This document shows, one piece after another, positions 32,954 through 42,407 of a stretch of DNA of 64,000 bases. Source of the DNA: JBNKHG01 sp050290225 (GTDB lineage Bacteria > Pseudomonadota > Gammaproteobacteria > Pseudomonadales > Cellvibrionaceae); assembly GCA_050290225.1 (NCBI GenBank), contig JBNKHG010000016.1, positions 14,572 to 78,571 of the forward strand. Reading direction: 5' to 3'. The notes beneath the pieces are model-generated. The model did not search any database and had not been told where the DNA came from. It was given only the letters and a program-made list of their open reading frames with translations. Position 1 is the stretch's first letter, and every line of letters begins with the position of its first letter. A program made the position numbers and the translations under genes.

Positions 32954-35254
32954 TTAGGTTTCCTCTACTGCCAACTGAATCCCCGTTTGCTGGGCCAGTT
33001 CCACAAAATTGGGGAAAGAGGTGGCCACATTGGCACAGTTCCTTATCCGAATCTCACCTTCGGCACACAGGGACGCCACGGCAAAAGCCATGGCAATACG
33101 GTGATCACCGTGACTCTCCACTTCGCCACCTTGCAGCTGCCCGCCTTCGATGACAATACCGTCCGGCGTAGGACTGGCGGTGATCCCCAGCGTTTGCAGG
33201 CCATCGGCCATCACCTGGATACGATCGCTCTCCTTCACCCGCAACTCCTCGGCACCGGTCAGTACAGTGGTACCCTCGGCACAGGCGGCGGCCACAAACA
33301 GGGCCGGGAACTCGTCGATAGCCAACGGCACCTGGTCCTCCGGGATATTAATCCCCGTCAGGGGCGCGTACTGAATGCGGATATCCGCCACCGGCTCGCC
33401 ACCCACTTCACGCTCGTTGAGCAAGTCCAGCCTGGCTCCCATCCGGCGCAGGATGTTGATCACACCGATCCGGGTCGGATTAATGCCCACATGGGTCAGG
33501 GTCAGGTCGGAGCCAGGGGCAATGGCTGCGGCCACCATGAAGAAGGTGGCCGAGGAGATATCCGCCGGCACGTCGATACGGGTCGCGGTTAGTTTTCCGC
33601 CACCGGTCAGTTCGGCGACCGCACCGCTGCGTTTAACCGGGTAACCAAAACCCGACAGCATACGCTCGGTATGATCACGCGTGGGCGCGGGTTCCGTAAC
33701 CCGCGTGGTACCCTCGCCGTAGAGGCCCGCCAGAAGCACACAGGATTTCACCTGGGCACTGGCCATGGGCATCGGGTAATCGATGGACTTGATTCTGGCC
33801 CCGCCCTTGATTCGCACCGGCGGCAATCCATGTTCCTCGGTCTCCACGGTGGCGCCCATCTCTCGCAGGGGATTGGCCACACGATTCATCGGGCGCTTGG
33901 AAAGTGACTCGTCACCCGTCAACTCCGAATCAAAGGACTGCCCCGCCAGAATGCCGGACAACAGGCGCATGGAAGTGCCGGAATTGCCGACGTACAGTGG
34001 CCCCGGCGGCGCCTGCAGGCCGTGCAGGCCTACACCGTGAATTTTGACATGACCGTTTTCCGGACCTTCGATCACCACCCCCATATCGCGGAAAGCCTGC
34101 AGGGTGGCCAGGGCGTCCTCCCCTTCGAGGAAGCCCTCCACCTCGGTCAGCCCTTCGGCCAGCGAACCCAACATAATTGAGCGGTGGGAAATGGATTTGT
34201 CACCGGGCACGCGGATGCTGCCCCGCACACCTTCGCCCTCTTTTTGGGGGCCGGGTTGTAAGCGGTATTCAAGATTTTTTAACTGCATGGGTTCTGTATA
34301 AGCTTGTTTGGATAACATTTTGGTAAAGTGGTCCCGGGCCGCTTTGGCGCGGGTAAAGACACCGAGCATATGCTCGCTGTCCTCGTTCTCAATCGCTTCC
34401 CGCAAACGGGCGAGATTGGCGGCAAAAAGATCGATGGCCCCCAGGATACTGTCGCGGTTGGCCTTCATAATATCGTGCCACATAACCGGGTCGCTGGAGG
34501 CGATGCGGGTAAAATCGCGAAAACCACCGGCCGCGTAGCGGAAAATATTTTCGTTTTCCGCGTCGTGCGCCAGGGTGTCCACCAGGGAATACGCAATCAC
34601 ATGGGGAAGGTGACTGGTGGCTGCAAGGACTTCGTCATGCTCGTCCACAGGCATTTCCAACACTTCCGCCCCCACCGTCCGCCACATGGCGTTGACCCTG
34701 GCCAAGTGGTTGGCACCCGTGGATTCGGCCGGCGTCAGAATCACCCGGTGATCTTCGTAGAGGTCCGCTTGGGCCGCTGTAACGCCGCTACGCTCTGAGC
34801 CGGCGATAGGATGCCCAAGCACCAACTGCGGAGGCAACCCGCCGTACACATTTTGCGCCGCTTTCACCACGCTACCCTTGACGCTGGCGCCATCGGTGAC
34901 GGTCACTTCCGGACTCACACAGCCGGCAATCTGCGCCAGGCTCGCCTCCACCGCCAGGGTGGGCACGGCGATAAAGATCACATCCCCGGCCGCCAGCTCT
35001 TCGGCGACCGCGGTGATATCGGTATAAGCGCGATCGACAATTCCCAGGTCCAACGCCTGGTCACAGGTCTGCTGGCGCCGGGCGATACCGACCACTTCAC
35101 TACAACCCTGCCGGGCTTTTAAGGCGGCGCCCAAGCTGCCACCAATCAGGCCGATTCCGACGACCACCAACTTGTTGAGCACGGGTTTATTGAGCACAGA
35201 TTTGCTGGCCTTGGGCGCAGGAACCGGCCTGTTGTTTTTCTCAGAATTGGGCAT
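32954..35254 (-). CDS. tyrA-aroA: Fused prephenate dehydrogenase and EPSP synthase
   Basis: A 766-residue fusion. Residues 25-310 are the NAD-dependent prephenate dehydrogenase (LVVVGIGLIGGSLGAALKA, HPIAGSERSGVTAA). Residues 322-766 are 3-phosphoshikimate 1-carboxyvinyltransferase (SIRVPGDKSISHRSIMLGS, YVGNSGTSMRLLSGILAG, RVKESDRIQ, HGDHRIAMAF). The same fusion occurs in Pseudomonas and relatives. It joins the shikimate route to tyrosine synthesis. The first 25 residues (rich in Lys, Pro and Asn) are a poorly conserved extension. hisC, which often precedes it, is missing; pheA follows upstream by 52 bases. Confidence 0.96.
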   Translation of the reverse strand: MPNSEKNNRPVPAPKASKSVLNKPVLNKLVVVGIGLIGGSLGAALKARQGCSEVVGIARRQQTCDQALDLGIVDRAYTDITAVAEELAAGDVIFIAVPTLAVEASLAQIAGCVSPEVTVTDGASVKGSVVKAAQNVYGGLPPQLVLGHPIAGSERSGVTAAQADLYEDHRVILTPAESTGANHLARVNAMWRTVGAEVLEMPVDEHDEVLAATSHLPHVIAYSLVDTLAHDAENENIFRYAAGGFRDFTRIASSDPVMWHDIMKANRDSILGAIDLFAANLARLREAIENEDSEHMLGVFTRAKAARDHFTKMLSKQAYTEPMQLKNLEYRLQPGPQKEGEGVRGSIRVPGDKSISHRSIMLGSLAEGLTEVEGFLEGEDALATLQAFRDMGVVIEGPENGHVKIHGVGLHGLQAPPGPLYVGNSGTSMRLLSGILAGQSFDSELTGDESLSKRPMNRVANPLREMGATVETEEHGLPPVRIKGGARIKSIDYPMPMASAQVKSCVLLAGLYGEGTTRVTEPAPTRDHTERMLSGFGYPVKRSGAVAELTGGGKLTATRIDVPADISSATFFMVAAAIAPGSDLTLTHVGINPTRIGVINILRRMGARLDLLNEREVGGEPVADIRIQYAPLTGINIPEDQVPLAIDEFPALFVAAACAEGTTVLTGAEELRVKESDRIQVMADGLQTLGITASPTPDGIVIEGGQLQGGEVESHGDHRIAMAFAVASLCAEGEIRIRNCANVATSFPNFVELAQQTGIQLAVEET

Positions 35255-35306
35255 TAAACCGTTTTAAACTCATGTTTCACCATACTTCCCTTCACCCCGC
35301 GTCGAA

Positions 35307-36416
35307 CTACAAAACCGCTTTGGGATAAGACCCGAGAATCTTTAAATCCGAAGCCCGCTGCCCCACTTCCTGCAACACTTTCTGGATATCAGCATTGTTC
35401 ACGTGACCGGCGAAATCGATAAAGAATACATAGTTCCAGGTGCCGCTGCTGGAGGGACGGGTTTCCACTCGGGTCAGGTCGATCTCGTGACGGTGGAAAG
35501 GTTCCAGCAGATCGTGCAAGGCACCTGGCTCGTTGCGCATCGCGACCACAACAGAAGTCTTGTCACTGCCACTGGCCGGCACATCCTGGGTGCCGATAAT
35601 CAGGAAACGAGTGGAATTGTCGGGTTGGTCTTCGATCTTTTCCGCCAGCACCTTGAGGCCGTAGAGTTCAGCCGCCATCTCACCGGCGATGGCGGCGGCA
35701 TTCCACTCGCCCGCCAGCCGCTTGGCCGCCTCGGCGTTGCTGTTGACCGCAATGCGCTCTACGCCCGGGTAATGTGAGTCCAGCCACTTGCGGCACTGCG
35801 CCAGCGACTGGGCGTGGGAATAGATACGGGAAATGCTGTCCACCCTGGTGACGTCGGACACCATCAAATGCTGGTGAATCCGCAGTTCCACTTCGCCGCA
35901 GATTTTCAGGTTGGAGCCCATAAAGTTATCGAGGGTGTGATTAACCACCCCTTCCGTGGAATTCTCCACCGGCACCACACCGTAGTTGACAGCACCGGCC
36001 TCCACTTCACGGAAAACCTCGTCGATGGCGGCCATGGGCAGGGTCACTGCGGAATGCCCGAAGTGCTTGAGCGCCGCCGCCTGGGTAAAGGTGCCCTCCG
36101 GCCCGAGGAAAGCCACTTTTACAGGTTTTTCCAATGCCAGGCAGGCGGACATAATCTCGCGAAACAGCCGCGCCACCTCCTCATCGTCCAGAGGACCGGC
36201 ATTGCGCTCCATGGCTTTGCGCAACACCTGCGCCTCCCGCTCGGGGCGGTAGTAGAGCACATCTTCCTGGGGATTGGCCGCTTTCTTGACCTCGGCCACC
36301 TCCTGGGCGCAACGGGCCCGCTCGCTGATCAAGCGACCGATATCGGCATCGATAGCGTCGATGCGCTCGCGCAACTTACCCAGTTTTTCCGATTCGCCGT
36401 CTTTACTCTGTGTCAT
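35307..36416 (-). CDS. pheA: Bifunctional chorismate mutase/prephenate dehydratase
   Basis: A 369-residue P-protein. Residues 10-90 form the AroQ chorismate mutase (LRERIDAIDADIGRLISERA). Residues 100-280 are the dehydratase (VAFLGPEGTFTQAAALKHFG, and NSTRFLIIG). Residues 285-365 are an ACT domain (MRNEPGALHDLLEPF) that senses phenylalanine. The start was set at ATG 36416, which overlaps the gyrA end by 14 bases; GTG 36425 is also open. serC, normally between gyrA and pheA, is absent here. Confidence 0.95.
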   Translation of the reverse strand: MTQSKDGESEKLGKLRERIDAIDADIGRLISERARCAQEVAEVKKAANPQEDVLYYRPEREAQVLRKAMERNAGPLDDEEVARLFREIMSACLALEKPVKVAFLGPEGTFTQAAALKHFGHSAVTLPMAAIDEVFREVEAGAVNYGVVPVENSTEGVVNHTLDNFMGSNLKICGEVELRIHQHLMVSDVTRVDSISRIYSHAQSLAQCRKWLDSHYPGVERIAVNSNAEAAKRLAGEWNAAAIAGEMAAELYGLKVLAEKIEDQPDNSTRFLIIGTQDVPASGSDKTSVVVAMRNEPGALHDLLEPFHRHEIDLTRVETRPSSSGTWNYVFFIDFAGHVNNADIQKVLQEVGQRASDLKILGSYPKAVL

Positions 36417-38991
36417 CACGGTCACCGCCTTCGCTGCCGGAGTCAGCGTCCACCTCGCCGTTTGAACTTTCTTCGATACGCTCCACCCCGATCAGGTGCT
36501 CACCCCCTTTTACCTTGATCAGGCGTACGCCCTGGGTATTGCGTCCCAATACCGAGACTTCGTCGACCCGTGTGCGCACCAGGGTGCCCTGGTCGGAGAT
36601 CAGCATAATCTCTTCACCATCATACACCTGCACAGCGCCAACCAGTTGGCCGTTACGCTCGGTGGTCTGCATACCGATAACCCCCTGCGAGCCGCGTCCC
36701 TTTGCGGGGAAGTCGCTGACATCGGTGCGCTTGCCGTAGCCATGTTCGCTGATGGTCAACACCTTGCCGCCCTCCGCCGGGATCACCATGGAGATCACCC
36801 GTTGGTCTTCGGCCATGCGAATACCACGCACACCGCGGGAAATACGACCCATGGCGCGCACATCAGATTCCTTGAAACGTGCGGCCTTGCCGGAGGAGGC
36901 AAACAGAATCACATCGCAGTTTCCGTCGGTAATAGCGGTCCCCACCAGGTGGTCGCCCTCTTCCAGTTCAATAGCACGCAGGCCAACGCTTCGGGGTCTG
37001 GCGAACTGAGTCAATGCGGTTTTCTTCACCGTACCGCTGGCGGTGGCCATGAAGATGAAGTGGTCATCATCGTACTCCTTGACCGGCAGGATCGAGGTAA
37101 TGCGCTCGCCCGCTTCCAGGGGCAACAGATTGACTATGGGGCGGCCACGGGACTGGCGCCCGGCCACCGGGATCTGATAGACCTTGAGCCAGTACACCTT
37201 GCCGGCATTGGTAAAGCAGAGAATGGTGTCGTGGGTATTGGCGATCAGCAGGTGCTCGACAAAGTCCTCGTCCTTCACCGCCGTGGCTGAGCGCCCCATA
37301 CCGCCACGGCGCTGGGCCTGGTAATCGTCCAGGGGCTGGCTCTTGGCGTAACCGCCGTGGGAAATAGTCACGACCCGGTCTTCTTCGCTGATCAGGTCTT
37401 CGACGGTCAGGTCCTGGCGGGAGGTGATAATCTCGGAGCGGCGGGCATCACCGTAATCGGTGACAACCTGATTCAGCTCTTCGCGAATCACTTCCATCAG
37501 GCGCAGGGGGTTGCCGAGAATTTCCAGGAATTCAGCGATCTGGTCCAGTTTTTCCTGGTACTCCGCCATGAGCTTGTCGTGCTCCATCCCGGTCAGGCGA
37601 TGCAGACGCAATTCCAGTATGGCCTGGGCCTGGGCCGGAGACAGGTGGTATTTGCCATCGGCCAGGCCATAGTGGCTTTCCAACCCTTCGGGACGGCAGG
37701 CGTCGTCACCGGCACGCTCCAGGAACTGTGAGATTTCACCGGCTTCCCAACCGCGGGCAATCAGGGCCTCCTTGGCATCTGCGGGCGTGGGCGAGTTTTT
37801 GATCAGCTCGATCACGAGGTCGATATTGGCGATAGCCACCGCCAGGCCTTCGAGGATATGGCCTCTTTCCCGGGCTTTTCTCAACAGGTAGACGGTACGG
37901 CGGGTGACCACCTCACGGCGGTGGCGGACAAAGTACTCCAGCAGTTCCTTGAGGTTGAGGATTTTCGGCTGGCCGTCGACCAGGGCCACCACGTTAATGC
38001 CGAAGACGCTTTCCAGCTGGGTCTGGGCATAGAGATTGTTCAGTACCACCTCACCCATTTCGCCGCGCTTGAGTTCGATCACTACCCGCAGGCCGTCCTT
38101 GTCGGATTCGTCGCGCAGCTCGGATATACCCTCGATCTTCTTTTCTTTTACCAGCTCGGCGATTTTCTCGATCAGACGCGCCTTGTTCAGCTGGTAGGGG
38201 ATCTCGGTGATGATAATGGTTTCTTTATTAGCCTTGTCGTTGCGTTCAATGTCCGCCTTGGCGCGCACATAGATGCGGCCGCGACCGGTACGATACGCCT
38301 GCACAATACCGGCACGGCCGTTGATAATCCCGGCTGTCGGGAAATCCGGACCAGGGATATACTCCATCAGTTCGTCGATGGTGATATCCGGATTCTCGAT
38401 CAGCGCCAAACAACCGTTCACCACCTCAGTCAGGTTGTGGGGAGGAATATTGGTGGCCATACCCACCGCGATACCGGAGGAGCCGTTAACCAGCAGATTG
38501 GGCACCCGGGTAGGCAGCACTTCGGGAATTTGTTCGGTGCCATCGTAGTTGGGCACAAAATCGACAGTTTCCTTTTCCAGATCGGCCAACAGGTCGTGGG
38601 CGATTTTCTTCATGCGGATTTCGGTGTAGCGCATGGCCGCCGCGCCATCGCCGTCGATGGAGCCGAAGTTGCCCTGGCCGTCCACCAGCATATAGCGCAG
38701 GGAGAAGTCCTGGGCCATGCGCACAATGGTGTCGTAAACCGCCGAGTCGCCGTGAGGATGGTATTTACCAATCACATCACCGACCACACGAGCCGACTTT
38801 TTATAGGGCTTGTTCCAATCGTTATTAAGCTCACTCATGGCAAAGAGCACACGGCGATGCACAGGTTTGAGCCCATCGCGCACATCGGGCAGGGCACGTC
38901 CCACGATCACGCTCATGGCGTAATCGAGATATGACTGCTTCAGCTCGTCTTCAATATTGACCGGAAGGATTTCTTTCGCTAATTCGCCCAT
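36403..38991 (-). CDS. gyrA: DNA gyrase subunit A
   Basis: An 862-residue type II topoisomerase subunit. The catalytic tyrosine lies in AAAMRYTEIRM. The quinolone region KYHPHGDSAVYD has Ser83 and Asp87 with E. coli numbering, which are the susceptible residues. The C-terminal half shows the beta-pinwheel repeats and GRGSQGV GyrA box (KGRGSQGVIGM), and ends in an acidic tail. The start was set at ATG 38991, the conserved MGELAKEILPVNIEDEL opening; the frame is open 29 codons further. It is the first gene of the gyrA-pheA block. Confidence 0.98.
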   Translation of the reverse strand: MGELAKEILPVNIEDELKQSYLDYAMSVIVGRALPDVRDGLKPVHRRVLFAMSELNNDWNKPYKKSARVVGDVIGKYHPHGDSAVYDTIVRMAQDFSLRYMLVDGQGNFGSIDGDGAAAMRYTEIRMKKIAHDLLADLEKETVDFVPNYDGTEQIPEVLPTRVPNLLVNGSSGIAVGMATNIPPHNLTEVVNGCLALIENPDITIDELMEYIPGPDFPTAGIINGRAGIVQAYRTGRGRIYVRAKADIERNDKANKETIIITEIPYQLNKARLIEKIAELVKEKKIEGISELRDESDKDGLRVVIELKRGEMGEVVLNNLYAQTQLESVFGINVVALVDGQPKILNLKELLEYFVRHRREVVTRRTVYLLRKARERGHILEGLAVAIANIDLVIELIKNSPTPADAKEALIARGWEAGEISQFLERAGDDACRPEGLESHYGLADGKYHLSPAQAQAILELRLHRLTGMEHDKLMAEYQEKLDQIAEFLEILGNPLRLMEVIREELNQVVTDYGDARRSEIITSRQDLTVEDLISEEDRVVTISHGGYAKSQPLDDYQAQRRGGMGRSATAVKDEDFVEHLLIANTHDTILCFTNAGKVYWLKVYQIPVAGRQSRGRPIVNLLPLEAGERITSILPVKEYDDDHFIFMATASGTVKKTALTQFARPRSVGLRAIELEEGDHLVGTAITDGNCDVILFASSGKAARFKESDVRAMGRISRGVRGIRMAEDQRVISMVIPAEGGKVLTISEHGYGKRTDVSDFPAKGRGSQGVIGMQTTERNGQLVGAVQVYDGEEIMLISDQGTLVRTRVDEVSVLGRNTQGVRLIKVKGGEHLIGVERIEESSNGEVDADSGSEGGDRDDTE

Positions 38992-39199
38992 GGAGTACGG
39001 GTTTCCTTTCACTTTTATAATAAACGGCTGACGACCGTCGACTGCGATTTTCAAGTCGGTATCGGAAGTCGGCCACAAGGCCGGCTCCCGCGCGCCGAAG
39101 CGCGGAATACTACCATAAAATCAGTAAGATAGGGACATTACCCTGCTCATGGAGGTTCAATCCGGGTATACTTTGTCGCCTGATCGCAGGATTGGCTCC

Positions 39200-39220
39200 A
39201 GGGGCGTGTAAAACGCCCCT
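39200..39220. other. Hairpin between the divergent gyrA and mtaD genes
   Basis: AGGGGCGT and ACGCCCCT form a perfect 8-bp stem with a 5-base loop, without a T-run, in the 292-base gap between divergent genes. A TATACT at 39167-39172 may be a -10 box for the plus-strand gene. A regulator site or mRNA leader structure is possible. Confidence 0.35.
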
Positions 39221-39283
39221 CAAAAGTGGCGATAATCGCCAGAAATTCAACGAGCCCGACACACTGAATAGCCCGTAATCTCT

Positions 39284-40699
39284 ATGAACAACCCTGAGCA
39301 AACTAAAAACAGCCCTGAGCAAACTAAAAACAGCCCTGAGCAGATCAAAAACAGCCCTGAGCACGTTAAATACAACCCCGAACACATCGACCTGTTGCTC
39401 AACGCCCGCTGGATCATCCCAATTATCCCCGAAGGCAAGGTGTTTGAAGACTGCGCCCTCGCCATACATCAGGGCGATATTGTCGCCCTCATACCCCAGA
39501 GCGAAGCTGCCAAGCGCTTCCGGGCCAGTGAAACCGTGGATCTCGGCCGTCATATTGTGATCCCGGGTTTGGTCAATGCCCATGGCCACGCCCCCATGAG
39601 CCTCTTGCGCGGCTACGCCGACGACAAGCCGCTGCACGACTGGCTGGAAAACCATATCTGGCCCGCCGAAACAAAATGGGTTGATGAGACCTTTGTCAAA
39701 GAGGGAGCGGAGTTGGCGATGGGCGAGATGATCCGCAGCGGCACCACCTGTTTCTCGGATATGTACTTTTTTCCTGAACAAACCGCCCATGTCGCGCAGG
39801 AAACCGGTATACGCGCCCAGATCACTTTCCCGGTGTTCGATTTTCCCTGCGCCTGGGGCCAGGGCCCGGAAGACTACCTCAACAAGGGATTGGCGCTGCA
39901 CGACGATTTCCGCTCCAGCGACCTGGTCAACGTCTGCTTTGGTCCCCATGCCCCCTACACGGTCTCGGATGCTCCCCTGAAACGCATCGCCGTGATTGCT
40001 GAAGAGATGCAGTCACCGGTCCAGATTCACCTGCACGAGACCGCGTTTGAGGTGGAGGAATCCCTGAAGAACCATGGAAAGCGCCCCATTCAGCGCCTGC
40101 ACGCCCTGGGCCTGTTATCGCCGCTGACCCAGTGTGTGCATATGACCCAGGTCAATGATGAGGATATCGCCCTGCTACAGAAAACCGGCGCCCATGTGGT
40201 GCACTGCCCGGAATCCAACCTGAAGTTGGCCAGCGGTTTTTGCCCGGTGAGCCAGTTACAGGCGGCGGGTATTAACGTGGCCCTTGGCACCGATGGCGCC
40301 GCCAGCAACAATGACCTGGACCTGCTCGGGGAAATGCGCACCGCCGCCCTGCTGGCCAAAGGCGTATCGGGCGACGCCGCCAGCCTCAACGCCCACCAGG
40401 CCCTGCGAATGGCCACCCTGAACGGCGCCAAAGCCATGGGCCTGGACCACCGGATCGGCAGTCTGGAAAGCGGTAAAGCGGCGGATATAGTCGCTATCGA
40501 AATCGGTGAACTGGAGACCTTGCCCCTTTACAATCCCGCCTCGCAATTGGTGTACGCCAATAACAGTCACCGGGTTTCCCACCTCTGGGTCAACGGCAGG
40601 AGTCTGTTGAAAAAGGGCGAGTTACAAACGCTGAACACCCGTGAGCTGGCGGTCAAAGCCCGGCGCTGGGGAGAAAAAATCGGCAAGGCCCACACCTGA
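39284..40699 (+). CDS. mtaD: TRZ/ATZ amidohydrolase, MTA/SAH deaminase-like, with repeat N terminus
   Basis: A 471-residue amidohydrolase. Residues around 99-101 form the HGHAPMS metal site, followed by QIHLHE, CVHMTQ and LGTDGAASNNDLDLL. This pattern fits 5-methylthioadenosine/S-adenosylhomocysteine deaminases. The conserved protein begins at IDLLLNARWIIP. In front of it are about 34 residues made of a 7-residue repeat (NSPEQTK and variants) encoded by 21-bp tandem DNA repeats. No later start codon of good quality is visible before the conserved part, so the repeats are probably translated. No ribosome binding site is seen before ATG 39284. The gene precedes ubiG as in Pseudomonas. Confidence 0.88.
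   Translation: MNNPEQTKNSPEQTKNSPEQIKNSPEHVKYNPEHIDLLLNARWIIPIIPEGKVFEDCALAIHQGDIVALIPQSEAAKRFRASETVDLGRHIVIPGLVNAHGHAPMSLLRGYADDKPLHDWLENHIWPAETKWVDETFVKEGAELAMGEMIRSGTTCFSDMYFFPEQTAHVAQETGIRAQITFPVFDFPCAWGQGPEDYLNKGLALHDDFRSSDLVNVCFGPHAPYTVSDAPLKRIAVIAEEMQSPVQIHLHETAFEVEESLKNHGKRPIQRLHALGLLSPLTQCVHMTQVNDEDIALLQKTGAHVVHCPESNLKLASGFCPVSQLQAAGINVALGTDGAASNNDLDLLGEMRTAALLAKGVSGDAASLNAHQALRMATLNGAKAMGLDHRIGSLESGKAADIVAIEIGELETLPLYNPASQLVYANNSHRVSHLWVNGRSLLKKGELQTLNTRELAVKARRWGEKIGKAHT
39288..39371 (+). repeat. 21-bp tandem repeat inside the mtaD N terminus
   Basis: Four to five units related to AGCCCTGAGCAAACTAAAAAC, the first two copies nearly identical and the last ones diverging (to CACGTTAAATAC). 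The unit is seven codons long, so copy-number changes keep the frame. Confidence 0.9.
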
Positions 40700-40742
40700 T
40701 CAACGGATCCGCATTTACCCCTATTCGCACTGGTAACCCGCT

Positions 40743-41468
40743 ATGACAACCCCGAATGTAGACACGAACGAAGTCGCCAAGTTTGAAGCCCTGGCCAACC
40801 GCTGGTGGGACAAAAACAGCGAATTCAAACCCCTGCACGATATCAATCCCCTGCGCGCCAACTACATCGACGATCGCTCACCGGTGGCGGAACGCACGGT
40901 ATTGGATGTTGGCTGTGGTGGGGGCATTCTCAGTGAGGCACTGGCCCAGCGAGGCGCCGAGGTCACCGGCATCGATATGGGCGAGGCCCCCTTGAGCGTA
41001 GCCAAACTGCATGCGATGGAATCCGGCATCACTGTGGACTATCGCCGTATGACTGCCGAGGAGTTGGCCGAACAGGAGCCGGGCAAATATGACATCGTCA
41101 CCTGCCTGGAAATGCTGGAACACGTGCCCTCCCCGGCCTCGGTGATTCAAGCCTGCGCCAGACTGACCAAGCCCGGTGGAGACATTTACTTCTCCACCAT
41201 CAATCGCAATCCCAAGGCCTACGCTTTTGCGGTAGTGGGCGCCGAATACCTGCTCAAGCTGCTGCCCAAGGGGACGCACGAGTACAGCAAATTTATTCGT
41301 CCCTCAGAGCTGGCGGCCTGGATACGCGATGCCGATCTGGAGCTGCAAGACATGACCGGGTTGACCTACAACCCCCTCACCAAACGCTATAAGCTCAATC
41401 CACGGGATGTGGATGTGAACTATATGGTACATGTTAAGAAGTCTTTGGCTGAAGTGGGTTTGAATTGA
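40743..41468 (+). CDS. ubiG: Ubiquinone biosynthesis O-methyltransferase
   Basis: A 241-residue class I methyltransferase with VLDVGCGGGILSEALAQRGA near residue 52 binding S-adenosylmethionine, RWWDKNSEFKPLHDINPLR near the N terminus, and the family tail YKLNPRDVDVNYMVH. It performs both O-methylations of the ubiquinone ring. It lies 43 bases after mtaD and before mupP. An inverted-arm repeat element begins 7 bases after its stop. Confidence 0.96.
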   Translation: MTTPNVDTNEVAKFEALANRWWDKNSEFKPLHDINPLRANYIDDRSPVAERTVLDVGCGGGILSEALAQRGAEVTGIDMGEAPLSVAKLHAMESGITVDYRRMTAEELAEQEPGKYDIVTCLEMLEHVPSPASVIQACARLTKPGGDIYFSTINRNPKAYAFAVVGAEYLLKLLPKGTHEYSKFIRPSELAAWIRDADLELQDMTGLTYNPLTKRYKLNPRDVDVNYMVHVKKSLAEVGLN

Positions 41469-41475
41469 ATTTGTA

Positions 41476-41656
41476 AAAAGCTGCAAGCTACAAGTTACAA
41501 GCTGCAAGGGATTTGGGTGCGAACGAAATTGGCTTGAACTTACAGACTTATCCCAAATATCTTATATTCTTACAACTTGCAGCTTGTAACTTGCAGCTTG
41601 TAACTTGCAGCTTGCAGCTTGCAGCTTGCAGCTTGTAACTTGTAGCTTGCAGCTAA
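41476..41656. repeat. Inverted-arm element with GCTTGCA/GCTTGTAACTTGCA tandem repeats, behind ubiG
   Basis: The left arm (41476-41508) holds GCTGCAAGCTACAAGTTACAAGC-like words of which no part codes. The right arm (41571-41656) is a run of GCTTGTAACTTGCA and GCTTGCA units, the inverse of the left arm. About 60 bases without a gene lie between. The plan equals that of the elements at 27328 and around the four-helix-bundle gene. It separates ubiG from mupP. Confidence 0.8.
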
Positions 41657-41674
41657 AAACAGAGAATCAACCCC

Positions 41675-42349
41675 ATGCCCTTAAAAGCGGTACTTTTCGA
41701 CCTTGACGGCACCCTCCTCGACACGGCCCCCGACTTTGTGGTGGTGCTCAATAAGCTGTTGGCTGAAAATGGGCACGCGCCCCTGCCGGCTGAACGTATT
41801 CGGGCGACCGTGTCCAACGGGGCGCGGGCACTGGTGACCCTGGCCTTCGGTCTGGAGGAAGGCGAGCCGGGTTTTGAGCCTCTGCGACTGCGATTACTCG
41901 AACTGTACAGCGGACACCTGGCGATCGCGACACAACCTTTCCCCGGTATTCTTGCGCTACTGGAGAGACTGGTCGAACATGATATCGCCTGGGGCATCGC
42001 CACCAATAAACCCCATGTCTATACCAAGCCATTGCTGGCGGCGCTGGACTTTCCCAGCCGTCCCGGCAGTGTTATCTGTCCCGATCATGTCAATGAACGC
42101 AAGCCACATCCCGAATCCATCTATCTCGCCTGCCGGCAGTTGGACTGTCATCACAGCGAAGTCGTCTTTATTGGCGATCACCGGCGGGATATCGAGTGCG
42201 GCCAAAATGCGGGCGCCGTCACTATCGCCGCCGCTTACGGTTATATCGAGGATGGCGACGACCCCTGCCAGTGGCAGGCCACCCACCTGGTGACGCACGC
42301 CGATGAAATCTGGCCGATATTGAACCGATACAGATCCCTGAGCAGCTGA
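41675..42349 (+). CDS. mupP: HAD phosphatase, MupP/Gph type
   Basis: A 224-residue HAD-superfamily hydrolase. Motif I is FDLDGTLLDTAPDF with the nucleophile Asp. Motif II is WGIATNKP, and motif III/IV lies in KPHPE and FIGDHRRDIECG. Annotation is usually phosphoglycolate phosphatase; the Pseudomonas protein next to ubiG (MupP) dephosphorylates N-acetylmuramate-6-phosphate in cell wall recycling. Its position between ubiG and yciK favours the MupP reading. The start ATG lies just after the repeat element. Confidence 0.88.
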   Translation: MPLKAVLFDLDGTLLDTAPDFVVVLNKLLAENGHAPLPAERIRATVSNGARALVTLAFGLEEGEPGFEPLRLRLLELYSGHLAIATQPFPGILALLERLVEHDIAWGIATNKPHVYTKPLLAALDFPSRPGSVICPDHVNERKPHPESIYLACRQLDCHHSEVVFIGDHRRDIECGQNAGAVTIAAAYGYIEDGDDPCQWQATHLVTHADEIWPILNRYRSLSS

Positions 42350-42407
42350 ATTGAACGCTTAGGGCCCAACACCACCTTATCCATTGTGCAAACTGAAGAA
42401 TGTAAAC

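Noticed and set aside
37858..38934. 358-codon frame opposite gyrA
   Set aside because: A shadow of gyrA, with no recognisable protein and no ribosome binding site.
39110..39949. 279-codon minus-strand frame over mtaD and its leader
   Set aside because: It is the reverse of the mtaD coding repeats and conserved amidohydrolase sequence.
41570..41656. CRISPR array
   Set aside because: The units are 7 and 14 bases long with no spacers, and no cas genes are present.
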